Assembly (NCBI GenBank): GCA_013911885.1
Contig: JACESI010000002.1
Location: 124,001 to 188,000 of the forward strand
Direction of reading: 5' to 3'
Origin: Hyphomicrobiales bacterium
Lineage (GTDB): Bacteria; Pseudomonadota; Alphaproteobacteria; Rhizobiales; JACESI01
Length of the DNA stretch: 64,000 nucleotides
Below, piece after piece: positions 57,854 through 64,000 of the stretch. The stretch's first letter is position 1, and each line of letters opens with the position of its first letter. Below the pieces are notes generated by a model. The model had not been told where the DNA came from. It saw only the letters and a program-made list of their open reading frames with translations, and made no database searches. The position numbers and the translations under genes are program-made.

Positions 57854-58729
57854 ATGGCCGAAGCGGAGAATGCCACTCTCGCAGAGCGCTTGCGCAGCGA
57901 GTTCAGCAAGCTCACCCGCGCCGAGCAGCAGCTTGCGGCGACTATACTGGAAAATTACCCGATGCTTGGGCTAGAGAGCATCACTGTCGTTGCCGAAAAC
58001 GCCAAAGTCTCGACCCCGACGGTTCTGCGCATGGCAAAGAAATTCGGTTTTTCGGGTTTTCCGGAATTACAGGCGGCCCTTCGCCTCGAATTGCAGGCAA
58101 CGATTTCAAACCCGATTGCCAAACATGACCGGTGGGCGCATGCCGCGCCGCAGGCCCATATCCTCAATCGTTTTGCCGAAGCCGCGACCGACAATCTGCG
58201 CCAGACGCTCGCGCGACTTGATCCGGCTGAATTTGATGCGGTCGCAACCCTGCTCGCGACATATCGCCGTCAGGTCCAGATTGTCGGCGGACGCATCACG
58301 CGCTCACTCGCAGAATATTTTTTCACCCATTTGCAGATAGTCAGGCCCGGCGTGACCCTGGTCGCATCAAACTCGAATGCCTGGCCGCATTATCTTCTCA
58401 ATCTCAATGAGGATGATGTTCTTGTCGCCTTCGACATCCGCCGTTATGAAAATGATCTGGAGCGCCTCGCCGAAATGGCGCGCGAGCGTAAGGCAGTGAT
58501 CGTGCTCTTCACTGATCAGTGGGGTTCGCCTGTCTCCAAACTCGCCGATCACATCTTTCATGCCCGCATCGAGGCGCCGTCGGCCTGGGATTCCTCAGTG
58601 GTCATCCTCTTCATCATCGAAGCGCTCGTGTCCGCCATCGAGACCCGAAACTGGTCGCGCACCCATGGACGATTGCAGGAACTCGAGGAATTATTCAACA
58701 GAACCAAGCTATTCGGCAAATCGATCTAG
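57854..58729 (+). CDS. RpiR/MurR family transcriptional regulator
   Basis: A 291-residue regulator. The N-terminal helix-turn-helix domain (about 1-80) has LTRAEQQLAATILENYPMLG and the recognition part VSTPTVLRMAKKFGFSGFPELQ. A SIS effector domain follows (about 125-265) with VQIVGGRITRSLAEYFF. SIS domains bind phosphosugars or similar ligands. Its divergent position shows it most likely controls the amidohydrolase-TRAP-ligase-ALDH-ADH operon. Whether it represses or activates is not clear. The strong AGGAGGGG site ahead of the ATG fixes the start. Confidence 0.9.
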   Translation: MAEAENATLAERLRSEFSKLTRAEQQLAATILENYPMLGLESITVVAENAKVSTPTVLRMAKKFGFSGFPELQAALRLELQATISNPIAKHDRWAHAAPQAHILNRFAEAATDNLRQTLARLDPAEFDAVATLLATYRRQVQIVGGRITRSLAEYFFTHLQIVRPGVTLVASNSNAWPHYLLNLNEDDVLVAFDIRRYENDLERLAEMARERKAVIVLFTDQWGSPVSKLADHIFHARIEAPSAWDSSVVILFIIEALVSAIETRNWSRTHGRLQELEELFNRTKLFGKSI

Positions 58730-59049
58730 GGTCAGGACCTTCAAAGGTTCCCGATTGGCTAGCCGCCAAAAGACTTTCCGCGTTTACGACGGTCCGGCAC
58801 TATTTCTACCGGCTGCGCGACAACAGCATGTTCGACATCATCAATGAAACGCTGGTGATGTCCGTGCACCTTTTGACTGGCTCGGGCACTGTCGCCGTCT
58901 CACAAAAGACTGGGAGGAAACATCGCTTCTTCCGGTGCACGGCTCCTGATCGTATCCATCCGACGCACGGCAAGGTTCATCGCAAGAACTTGAAATCATT
59001 CGGTATTGATTTCTATTCAGTCTCTTAGACACAGTTCGTCTGATAAAAA
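58730..59049. other. Non-coding stretch between rpiR-type gene and tRNA-Leu
   Basis: It holds only the IS5-type transposase fragment described separately. The last 120 bases before the tRNA show no gene. Confidence 0.4.
58786..58920 (+). pseudogene. IS5-family transposase fragment
   Basis: In the frame of 58786 the translation TTVRHYFYRLRDNSMFD followed by INETLVMSVH resembles the conserved TVRYYFY-W-RD-G---INH-LVM part of IS5-group transposases. The downstream KTGRKHR may be what is left of the KGRKRHI motif after a deletion. There is no start codon or catalytic DDE triad, and no ends were found. It is a decayed remnant. Confidence 0.5.
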
Positions 59050-59136
59050 TGGTGCGGCCGAGAAGACTCGAACTTCCACCCGTGTTACCGGACAGCGACC
59101 TCAACGCTGCGCGTCTACCAATTCCGCCACGGCCGC
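59050..59136 (-). tRNA. tRNA-Leu (anticodon GAG)
   Basis: An 87-base class II tRNA with long variable arm. Acceptor GCGGCCG pairs with CGGCCGC, discriminator A and encoded CCA. The anticodon stem CAGCG/CGCTG encloses TTGAGGT, with anticodon GAG (plus-strand CTC at 59100-59102). The 3' end faces the accessory region, the usual orientation for island insertion. Confidence 0.96.
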
Positions 59137-59143
59137 AACCAAA

Positions 59144-59163
59144 CTCTCATCAAAAGATGAGAG
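59144..59163 (-). terminator. Perfect hairpin between fliN-like gene and tRNA-Leu
   Basis: CTCTCATC, four bases, GATGAGAG: a perfect 8-bp stem. On the minus strand it is followed by TTTGGTT. It may end the upstream fliN-like transcript or form part of the tRNA-Leu leader. Confidence 0.4.
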
Positions 59164-59207
59164 CGCTCCTGTAGCAAATGACTTTCGCGGCTACAAGCGA
59201 CATTCTG

Positions 59208-59227
59208 CCGAATTTCAAGAAATTCGG
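59208..59227. other. Perfect inverted repeat downstream of the fliN-like gene
   Basis: CCGAATTTC, AA, GAAATTCGG: 9-bp arms, 22 bases past the stop of the gene at 59250. There is no T tract on the minus strand, so it may be an operator or an mRNA 3'-end structure. Confidence 0.45.
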
Positions 59228-59249
59228 AAAAAGAGCTTGTCCTCAATGA

Positions 59250-59585
59250 TCAGGCGACCTTCTTGAACGGGTCGGAAGGCAGACGGTAACCGGGTCCACG
59301 GTTTGGAACCCTAGTGACGACAATCTGTACCTGCTCGCCATTAAGGCGCAACTGGCCGTAGGCAATTTCCTGGTCATTCGCATAGATGCTAATATCGTCC
59401 TCTTCCGTCGCGTCGAGAGCAATGACAGCCCCACGCGCCAGCCGCAACAACTCGTGAATTTTCATCGTCGTATGGCCAATGACGATTCTCAGATCAATAT
59501 CAACGGAATCGACCGGTGTATGCATCAAAGGTTTTAAGACGGGATCGGGTTCTACCTCGATACTGTCAAAATCAAGCTCATCCAT
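59250..59585 (-). CDS. FliN/SpoA-domain protein (flagellar motor switch-like)
   Basis: A 111-residue protein with an acidic N-terminus (about 1-25) and a SpoA domain (about 28-100): [31 protein letters not shown] is the conserved FliN strand-helix pattern, seen here in pieces, and the C-terminal part has the second hydrophobic half. FliN polymers form the cytoplasmic C-ring. No other flagellar or type III secretion gene lies in the window, so its partner set is unknown. It is divergent from lipB across 99 bases. Confidence 0.8.
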   Translation of the reverse strand: MDELDFDSIEVEPDPVLKPLMHTPVDSVDIDLRIVIGHTTMKIHELLRLARGAVIALDATEEDDISIYANDQEIAYGQLRLNGEQVQIVVTRVPNRGPGYRLPSDPFKKVA

Positions 59586-59684
59586 GACGACGCAACCTCT
59601 TTACTTTCCCGGCGGGGTTCCGTCTATTCAGAACACGGAACAAACCCAACGGTCGTCACTCTGCCATTTTATGGTTACCCAAAA

Positions 59685-60428
59685 ATGAATCCGCGCATCG
59701 AAGTGACCACTCAAAAAAAAGCGTTCCTCGCCCGAGCCGATGCACCGCCGGTTGAATGGCGGATTATCGGTAACTTTGCCCCCTATGAGACCATGGTTGC
59801 CGAAATGGAAGCGCGCGTGAAGGCAATTTCAGCCGGCGCGGCAGGGGAATGCGTGTGGCTAATCGAGCATCCGCCGCTTTATACTGCGGGCACCAGCGCC
59901 GACAGTGCCGATCTTCTTCATCAGGACCGCTTCCCGGTCTTCAGGACGGGCCGTGGCGGGCAATATACCTATCACGGACCTGGCCAGCGCGTTGCCTATG
60001 TCATGCTCGATCTCAAACGCCGCCAATGCGATGTCCGCCTTTATGTGGCCTCGCTGGAGCAATGGTTGATTGATTGCATGGCGCGGTTCAATGTCATGGC
60101 AGAACGGCGCGCAGACCGGGTTGGCGTCTGGGTTCGGCGACCGGAAAAGGCCCCTGCGATTGGCGGAGGGATTGCCGAGGACAAGATCGCCGCGATCGGC
60201 ATTCGCCTCAGAAAATGGGTAAGTTTTCATGGCATCAGCCTCAATGTCGCGCCCGATCTCAGCCATTTTGACGGCATTATTCCCTGCGGCGTCAGCGGTC
60301 ATGGGGTGACAAGCCTTGAAGACCTCGGCCTTCTCGTCAGCATGCCGGAAGTCGATATGGCGCTGCGTGCCTCGTTTGAGCCGATATTCGGCCCGACAAT
60401 CGATGCCGCTCCTATTCAAACTCCATGA
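59685..60428 (+). CDS. lipB: Octanoyl-[acyl-carrier-protein]:protein N-octanoyltransferase
   Basis: LipB moves octanoyl groups from ACP to lipoyl domains of dehydrogenase complexes, before LipA adds sulfur. The motifs [37 protein letters not shown] (in parts), the catalytic Lys region [12 protein letters not shown] and the nucleophile Cys in [14 protein letters not shown] are present. Length is 247 residues. The start [11 protein letters not shown] gives about 20 residues before the core; alternative later starts are possible. Its end overlaps the convergent pccA end by 17 bases. Confidence 0.95.
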   Translation: MNPRIEVTTQKKAFLARADAPPVEWRIIGNFAPYETMVAEMEARVKAISAGAAGECVWLIEHPPLYTAGTSADSADLLHQDRFPVFRTGRGGQYTYHGPGQRVAYVMLDLKRRQCDVRLYVASLEQWLIDCMARFNVMAERRADRVGVWVRRPEKAPAIGGGIAEDKIAAIGIRLRKWVSFHGISLNVAPDLSHFDGIIPCGVSGHGVTSLEDLGLLVSMPEVDMALRASFEPIFGPTIDAAPIQTP

Positions 60429-62427
60429 TCACCGCGTCAACCGAGAGGCTTTCGCCGACTTTCGCCCAGACCGTTTTGATTGTGGAATCGCTCTCAGCAC
60501 GCAGCACATTTTCCATTTTCATCGCTTCAATGGTGGCAAGCGGCTCACCGGCCTGAACCTTCTGCCCCGCGCTGACATTGACGGATACGACAAGCCCCGG
60601 CATCGGGCATAGGAGAAACTTTGATGTGTCCGCGGCCTCTTTGATCGGCATATGGTGGAAGAGCGCTGCATCCTGGGGCCGCATCAACAGACCCTTGACG
60701 TTGATGCCCTGATGCGACAGTGCGAGATAGGGCCCATCGCGGCGAACATGCATGTGAACGCGCCGTCCGTCGATTTCTGCGGTGATGCGTTTGTCACCCG
60801 GCTCCCAGTCAGTAATGATGCTGATGGGATCGTGCTTCGGCGAGAGCCGCGCCTCGATCAGAAAGTCTTCTTCGTCGTCGATGTTATCAAGCGCGACGGG
60901 GTGCTGCTCGCGGTCGAGCATGATGACCCAATCAGATGCGATCGCGCCATCATGCGGGCGCAAGCGGTTCTGGAAGGTGTCGCGGCGCATCCGCTCAATG
61001 AGACCGATTGCGAAGGTAACACCGATGAATGCTTCTCGCGTCCGCTCATCCTGTTCCATGCCGCTGAAGCCGTCAGGGAATTCCTGCGCAATGAAGGCGG
61101 TCGATATGTCACCGCTCATCCAGCGCGGATGTGCCATGAGAGCGGACAGAAACGGGACATTGTGCGAAATCCCTTCGACAATGAACTCATCCAGCGCTTC
61201 CGACATCGCCTCGGTCGCCTCGCGTCGGCTCGGTGCGTGGGTGCACAGCTTTGCGATCATCGGATCATAGAACATCGAAATTTCCGAGCCTTCGCGCACC
61301 CCGGTGTCGTTTCGAACGGTGATGCCGCCGATCTCGCCCTCTTCCGGCGGCTGATAGGCCGTGAGCCTGCCAATCGAAGGCAAAAAGCCCCGGAACGGGT
61401 CTTCGGCATAAATACGGCTTTCTATAGCCCAACCGGTGAGCGTCACATCCCGCTGCCGGATTGCGAGGGCCTCGCCATAGGCGACACGGATCATCTGTTC
61501 GACGAGATCAATCCCGGTGATGAGTTCCGTCACCGGATGCTCGACCTGAAGGCGTGTGTTCATTTCCAGGAAATAGAAATTGCGGTGCCGGTCGACAATG
61601 AATTCCACCGTCCCGGCGCTTTCATAATTCACCGCTTTCGCCAGCGCGACCGATTGTTCGCCCATGGCCTTGCGGGTTTTCTCATCGAGAAAAGACGATG
61701 GCGCCTCCTCGATGACTTTCTGATTGCGGCGCTGGATCGAGCATTCGCGCTCGCCGAGATAGATCACATTACCATGCTTGTCGCCCAGAACCTGAATTTC
61801 GATGTGGCGCGGCTCTTCGACATATTTTTCGATGAACACCCGATCATCGCCAAAGGATGAACGGGCCTCGGAACGGGCAAGTTGAAAGCCTTCGCTGACT
61901 TCAGAAGCGGTACGCGCGATCCGCATACCCTTTCCGCCGCCGCCGGCTGAGGCCTTGATCATGACAGGAAAGCCGATTTCCTCGGCAATACGGAGCGCTT
62001 CCTGCGGATCGCCGATCTCGCCGAGATAGCCCGGCACCGTGCTGACCTTCGCCTCGTTTGCGAATTTCTTTGACTGGATCTTGTCGCCCATGACCTCTAT
62101 CGCCTTGAGATTGGGCCCGATAAAGGCAATGCCAGCGGCTGCGAGCGCCTTTGCGAAGAGCGGGTTTTCAGACAGGAAACCGTATCCCGGATGCACAGCT
62201 TCGGCGCCGCTCTTCCGGCAGGCGTCGATGATGTTCTCGATCACGAGATAGGACGCACTTGCCGCCGACGGGCCAATTGCTATCGCCTCATCCGCCATTT
62301 CCACATGCGGCGCGCGCGCATCAGCGTCGGAATAGACTGCAACCGTCCTGATACCCATACGCTTGGCCGTTTTCATGACCCGGCAGGCAATTTCACCGCG
62401 GTTCGCAACCAGTATTTTTTTGAACAT
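60412..62427 (-). CDS. pccA: Propionyl-CoA carboxylase alpha subunit (biotin carboxylase plus biotin carrier)
   Basis: A 671-residue biotin-dependent carboxylase subunit. The biotin carboxylase part (about 1-450) has [14 protein letters not shown], the [10 protein letters not shown] segment, the ATP loop [12 protein letters not shown] and the [14 protein letters not shown] active-site segment. A BT-like linker follows (about 470-590), then the biotin carrier domain with EAMKMEN, biotinylated at Lys637. Length and BT domain fit PccA better than MccA or AccC. The beta subunit is 1.4 kb upstream with two genes between. It works with Mce (31 kb). Confidence 0.92.
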   Translation of the reverse strand: MFKKILVANRGEIACRVMKTAKRMGIRTVAVYSDADARAPHVEMADEAIAIGPSAASASYLVIENIIDACRKSGAEAVHPGYGFLSENPLFAKALAAAGIAFIGPNLKAIEVMGDKIQSKKFANEAKVSTVPGYLGEIGDPQEALRIAEEIGFPVMIKASAGGGGKGMRIARTASEVSEGFQLARSEARSSFGDDRVFIEKYVEEPRHIEIQVLGDKHGNVIYLGERECSIQRRNQKVIEEAPSSFLDEKTRKAMGEQSVALAKAVNYESAGTVEFIVDRHRNFYFLEMNTRLQVEHPVTELITGIDLVEQMIRVAYGEALAIRQRDVTLTGWAIESRIYAEDPFRGFLPSIGRLTAYQPPEEGEIGGITVRNDTGVREGSEISMFYDPMIAKLCTHAPSRREATEAMSEALDEFIVEGISHNVPFLSALMAHPRWMSGDISTAFIAQEFPDGFSGMEQDERTREAFIGVTFAIGLIERMRRDTFQNRLRPHDGAIASDWVIMLDREQHPVALDNIDDEEDFLIEARLSPKHDPISIITDWEPGDKRITAEIDGRRVHMHVRRDGPYLALSHQGINVKGLLMRPQDAALFHHMPIKEAADTSKFLLCPMPGLVVSVNVSAGQKVQAGEPLATIEAMKMENVLRAESDSTIKTVWAKVGESLSVDAVIMEFE

Positions 62428-62448
62428 TTCGTCTACTTTCCCGAAAAT

Positions 62449-62769
62449 TTAGCGCAGTTTCACCGCGGTGCCGTTTGCCGATACCATGAGGATAGTCGAA
62501 TTCTGGCCAATCGCCTCATAGTCGAGATCGATGCCGACGATGGCATCGGCACCGAGTGCCTTTGCCTCAGCGATCATATCGTCAAGCGCATGGTGACGCG
62601 CATCGCGCAGGACCGACTGGTAAGACCCGGCCCGCCCGCCGACAATGTCGCGAATACCGGCGAAGAAATCACGGAAGATATTTGCGCCAAGTACCGCTTC
62701 ACCGGCGACAATGCCAACGATTTCCGCAATCTCACGATTGGGCACCTGATCGGTTGTTGAAATGATCAT
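62449..62769 (-). CDS. YbjQ/UPF0145 family protein
   Basis: A 106-residue protein of the UPF0145 (putative heavy-metal-binding) family. It has the conserved pattern: [31 protein letters not shown] (in parts) and the strand [13 protein letters not shown]. The family forms pentameric rings; its function is unproven. It overlaps the EamA transporter gene by four bases and lies 21 bases ahead of pccA. Confidence 0.88.
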   Translation of the reverse strand: MIISTTDQVPNREIAEIVGIVAGEAVLGANIFRDFFAGIRDIVGGRAGSYQSVLRDARHHALDDMIAEAKALGADAIVGIDLDYEAIGQNSTILMVSANGTAVKLR

Positions 62770-63764
62770 GCTGTTTGTCTCCTCTTTTGCGACTGCTGAG
62801 CCTCACGCCAGAAAATATAGATCCCAGAACTGACAATGATCAAAATACCGAGCCACTTTGTGCCATTTGGCAGTTCATTAAAGACAATGAGGCCAAGCGT
62901 GGTAGCGCTCACGATCTCGATATACTGAAACGGGGCAAGCAGGCTTGCCGGCGCCCGCGCGAATGCCAGAACGATCAGAAGATGGCTCACCGTTCCGATT
63001 ATGCCAACAAGGGCGAGTAAGGCCCACAGGAAGCCGGTCGCGGGAAATGCCGGACGCAATTCGCCGATCCCGGCTCCCAGTCCGCCAAGAGCGATGAAAA
63101 ACACCATGACCAGCGTGCCACCTACCCCTGCCGCGAATTGCATCGCAAGTGGGTCGTCGTGGACTGCGATCTTGCGGGTCAAAAGGAGATAGAAGGCAAA
63201 GATGAAGGCCGAGCCGACCGGCAGCAGCGTGACAAAACCGACATCCTGAAACGACGGTTGAATGACGAGAAGTGCGCCGCCAAAGCCGACGAGAACCGCA
63301 ATCCCGCGCCGCCAGCCAATGGTCTCGCCAAGGAATACAGCCGACAGGATCGTCAGAATGAACGGTTCAACAAAAAAGATCGCAATCGTATCGGCCACGG
63401 GCATGTAGGTGACGGCAATGAAGAACAGCAGTGACGCTGTTCCCATCAGTGCGCCACGGGTAAGATTACCGAGAATTCTGCGCGGCCAGAGACGCTGTTT
63501 GTAGCCGAGAGCAACAAGCACCCCGAGAAGAAGTGCCAGAATAGCTGCCTGAACACCGAAACGCCCGAGCGTGACGATGCCGGGTGAAACATTGCCCGTG
63601 GTGCCGAGATATTTCGCGATCGTGTCCATCGCGGGCGCCGTCAGCATTGCCAGCGCCATCATGCTCATGCCGAACACGACATGCGGCGATGCATCGAGGA
63701 TCGGCTTCAGCCCGTGATCGACAACGATTGCATCCACTGCCTTGGGGCGGTCATAGCGTGCCAT
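62766..63764 (-). CDS. EamA/DMT-family transporter
   Basis: A 332-residue integral membrane protein with ten predicted helices in two EamA repeats (about 28-160 and 175-325), typical of drug/metabolite transporters. Repeat two includes [21 protein letters not shown] and the C-terminal helix. Substrate cannot be read from sequence. A polar N-terminus of about 28 residues precedes the first helix; a start at a later Met is possible. It lies 49 bases after the pccB stop and overlaps the YbjQ gene. Confidence 0.85.
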   Translation of the reverse strand: MARYDRPKAVDAIVVDHGLKPILDASPHVVFGMSMMALAMLTAPAMDTIAKYLGTTGNVSPGIVTLGRFGVQAAILALLLGVLVALGYKQRLWPRRILGNLTRGALMGTASLLFFIAVTYMPVADTIAIFFVEPFILTILSAVFLGETIGWRRGIAVLVGFGGALLVIQPSFQDVGFVTLLPVGSAFIFAFYLLLTRKIAVHDDPLAMQFAAGVGGTLVMVFFIALGGLGAGIGELRPAFPATGFLWALLALVGIIGTVSHLLIVLAFARAPASLLAPFQYIEIVSATTLGLIVFNELPNGTKWLGILIIVSSGIYIFWREAQQSQKRRQTA

Positions 63765-63813
63765 GAGAACCTTCGTGACTATCCCTGAACTTCGTGCCTT
63801 CGGGCTGCTTCTG

Positions 63814-64000
63814 TCAAAGCGGAATGTTGTCGTGTTTTTTCCAGGGATTCTTGAGGTCCTTGTCGCGCAGCATCTGGAGGGCGCGGCATAGCCTTCTGCG
63901 TGTGGAATGCGGGAAAATCACCTCATCGACATAACCGCGCTCCGCCGCCACGAAGGGCGATAGAAACCGCTCCTCATATTCAGCCGTGAGCGAGGCGATC
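63814..64000 (-). CDS. pccB: Propionyl-CoA carboxylase beta subunit, C-terminal end (cut by window edge)
   Basis: About 62 codons on the minus strand, open to the right window edge and ending at TGA 63814-63816. The translation contains FLSPFVAAERGYVDEVI, then RRRLCRALQMLRDKDL and the end NPWKKHDNIPL, which is the conserved C-terminus of PccB and related carboxyltransferases. The rest of the gene, roughly 450 codons, lies outside the window. It is upstream of the EamA and YbjQ genes and pccA on the same strand. Confidence 0.9.
   Translation of the reverse strand, partial: IASLTAEYEERFLSPFVAAERGYVDEVIFPHSTRRRLCRALQMLRDKDLKNPWKKHDNIPL

Noticed and set aside
58519..59028. 169-codon plus-strand frame overlapping the RpiR-type gene
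   Set aside because: Its first half overlaps the regulator in another frame; only a short central part resembles an IS5 transposase. Reported as a fragment.

Overview
The window reads as a chromosome segment of an alphaproteobacterium, most likely a member of the Hyphomicrobiales (Rhizobiales). Evidence is the gene order nuoA-N / birA / RNase J / methylmalonyl-CoA epimerase / DUF1467 / short ProS / lolC / lolD / dnaE, LpxI (DUF1009) in place of LpxH in the lipid A cluster, S2 and NuoE proteins with C-terminal extensions, and a GTTC-N7-GTTC SOS box. No genus can be named from the sequence alone.

Layout. 1-6 kb: 3' part of recG, a DUF502 membrane protein with a puzzling start, glmS and glmU (UDP-GlcNAc synthesis). 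5.9-8 kb: a membrane-anchored SPOR-like protein, ccdA and tRNA-Lys(TTT). 8-20.6 kb: a minus-strand envelope and translation cluster, transcribed pyrH-frr-uppS-cdsA-dxr-rseP-bamA-lpxD-fabZ-lpxA-lpxI-lpxB. 20.7-23 kb: rpsB-tsf with a clear terminator. 23-34 kb: dnaE, lolD, lolC, proS, DUF1467, mce, rnj, birA. 34-49 kb: a complete 14-gene complex I operon, nuoA to nuoN, with no inserted genes and separate nuoC and nuoD. The nuoA, B, C, D, E products feed the peripheral arm and nuoH, J, K, L, M, N the membrane arm.

49-59 kb is accessory. Remnants of two IS3-family elements on one side, and an IS5-type transposase fragment plus tRNA-Leu(GAG) on the other, bracket a catabolic locus. It holds a divergent RpiR-type regulator, an N-formylglutamate-amidohydrolase-like enzyme, a TRAP transporter (DctQ, DctM, Tat-exported DctP), a glutamine-synthetase-like ligase, an aldehyde dehydrogenase and an iron alcohol dehydrogenase. 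Ligase, alcohol dehydrogenase, aldehyde dehydrogenase and amidohydrolase together fit gamma-glutamylation-based breakdown of an amino alcohol; this is inference.

59-64 kb: an isolated FliN/SpoA-domain protein, lipB, pccA, a YbjQ-family protein, an EamA transporter and the 3' end of pccB. With mce at 31 kb these make part of the propionyl-CoA to methylmalonyl-CoA route.

The most striking unexplained item is in the dnaE-lolD gap: a 32-residue membrane-peptide gene (26754-26852, minus) with a strong Shine-Dalgarno, a TTGACA-17-CATTAT promoter and a perfect LexA box inside that promoter, which is the layout of an SOS-induced small division inhibitor. Other unusual items are a candidate structured RNA with its own terminator at about 30.62-30.78 kb, one helix-hairpin-helix-like domain fused to both S2 and NuoE, and several short tandem repeats next to essential genes.
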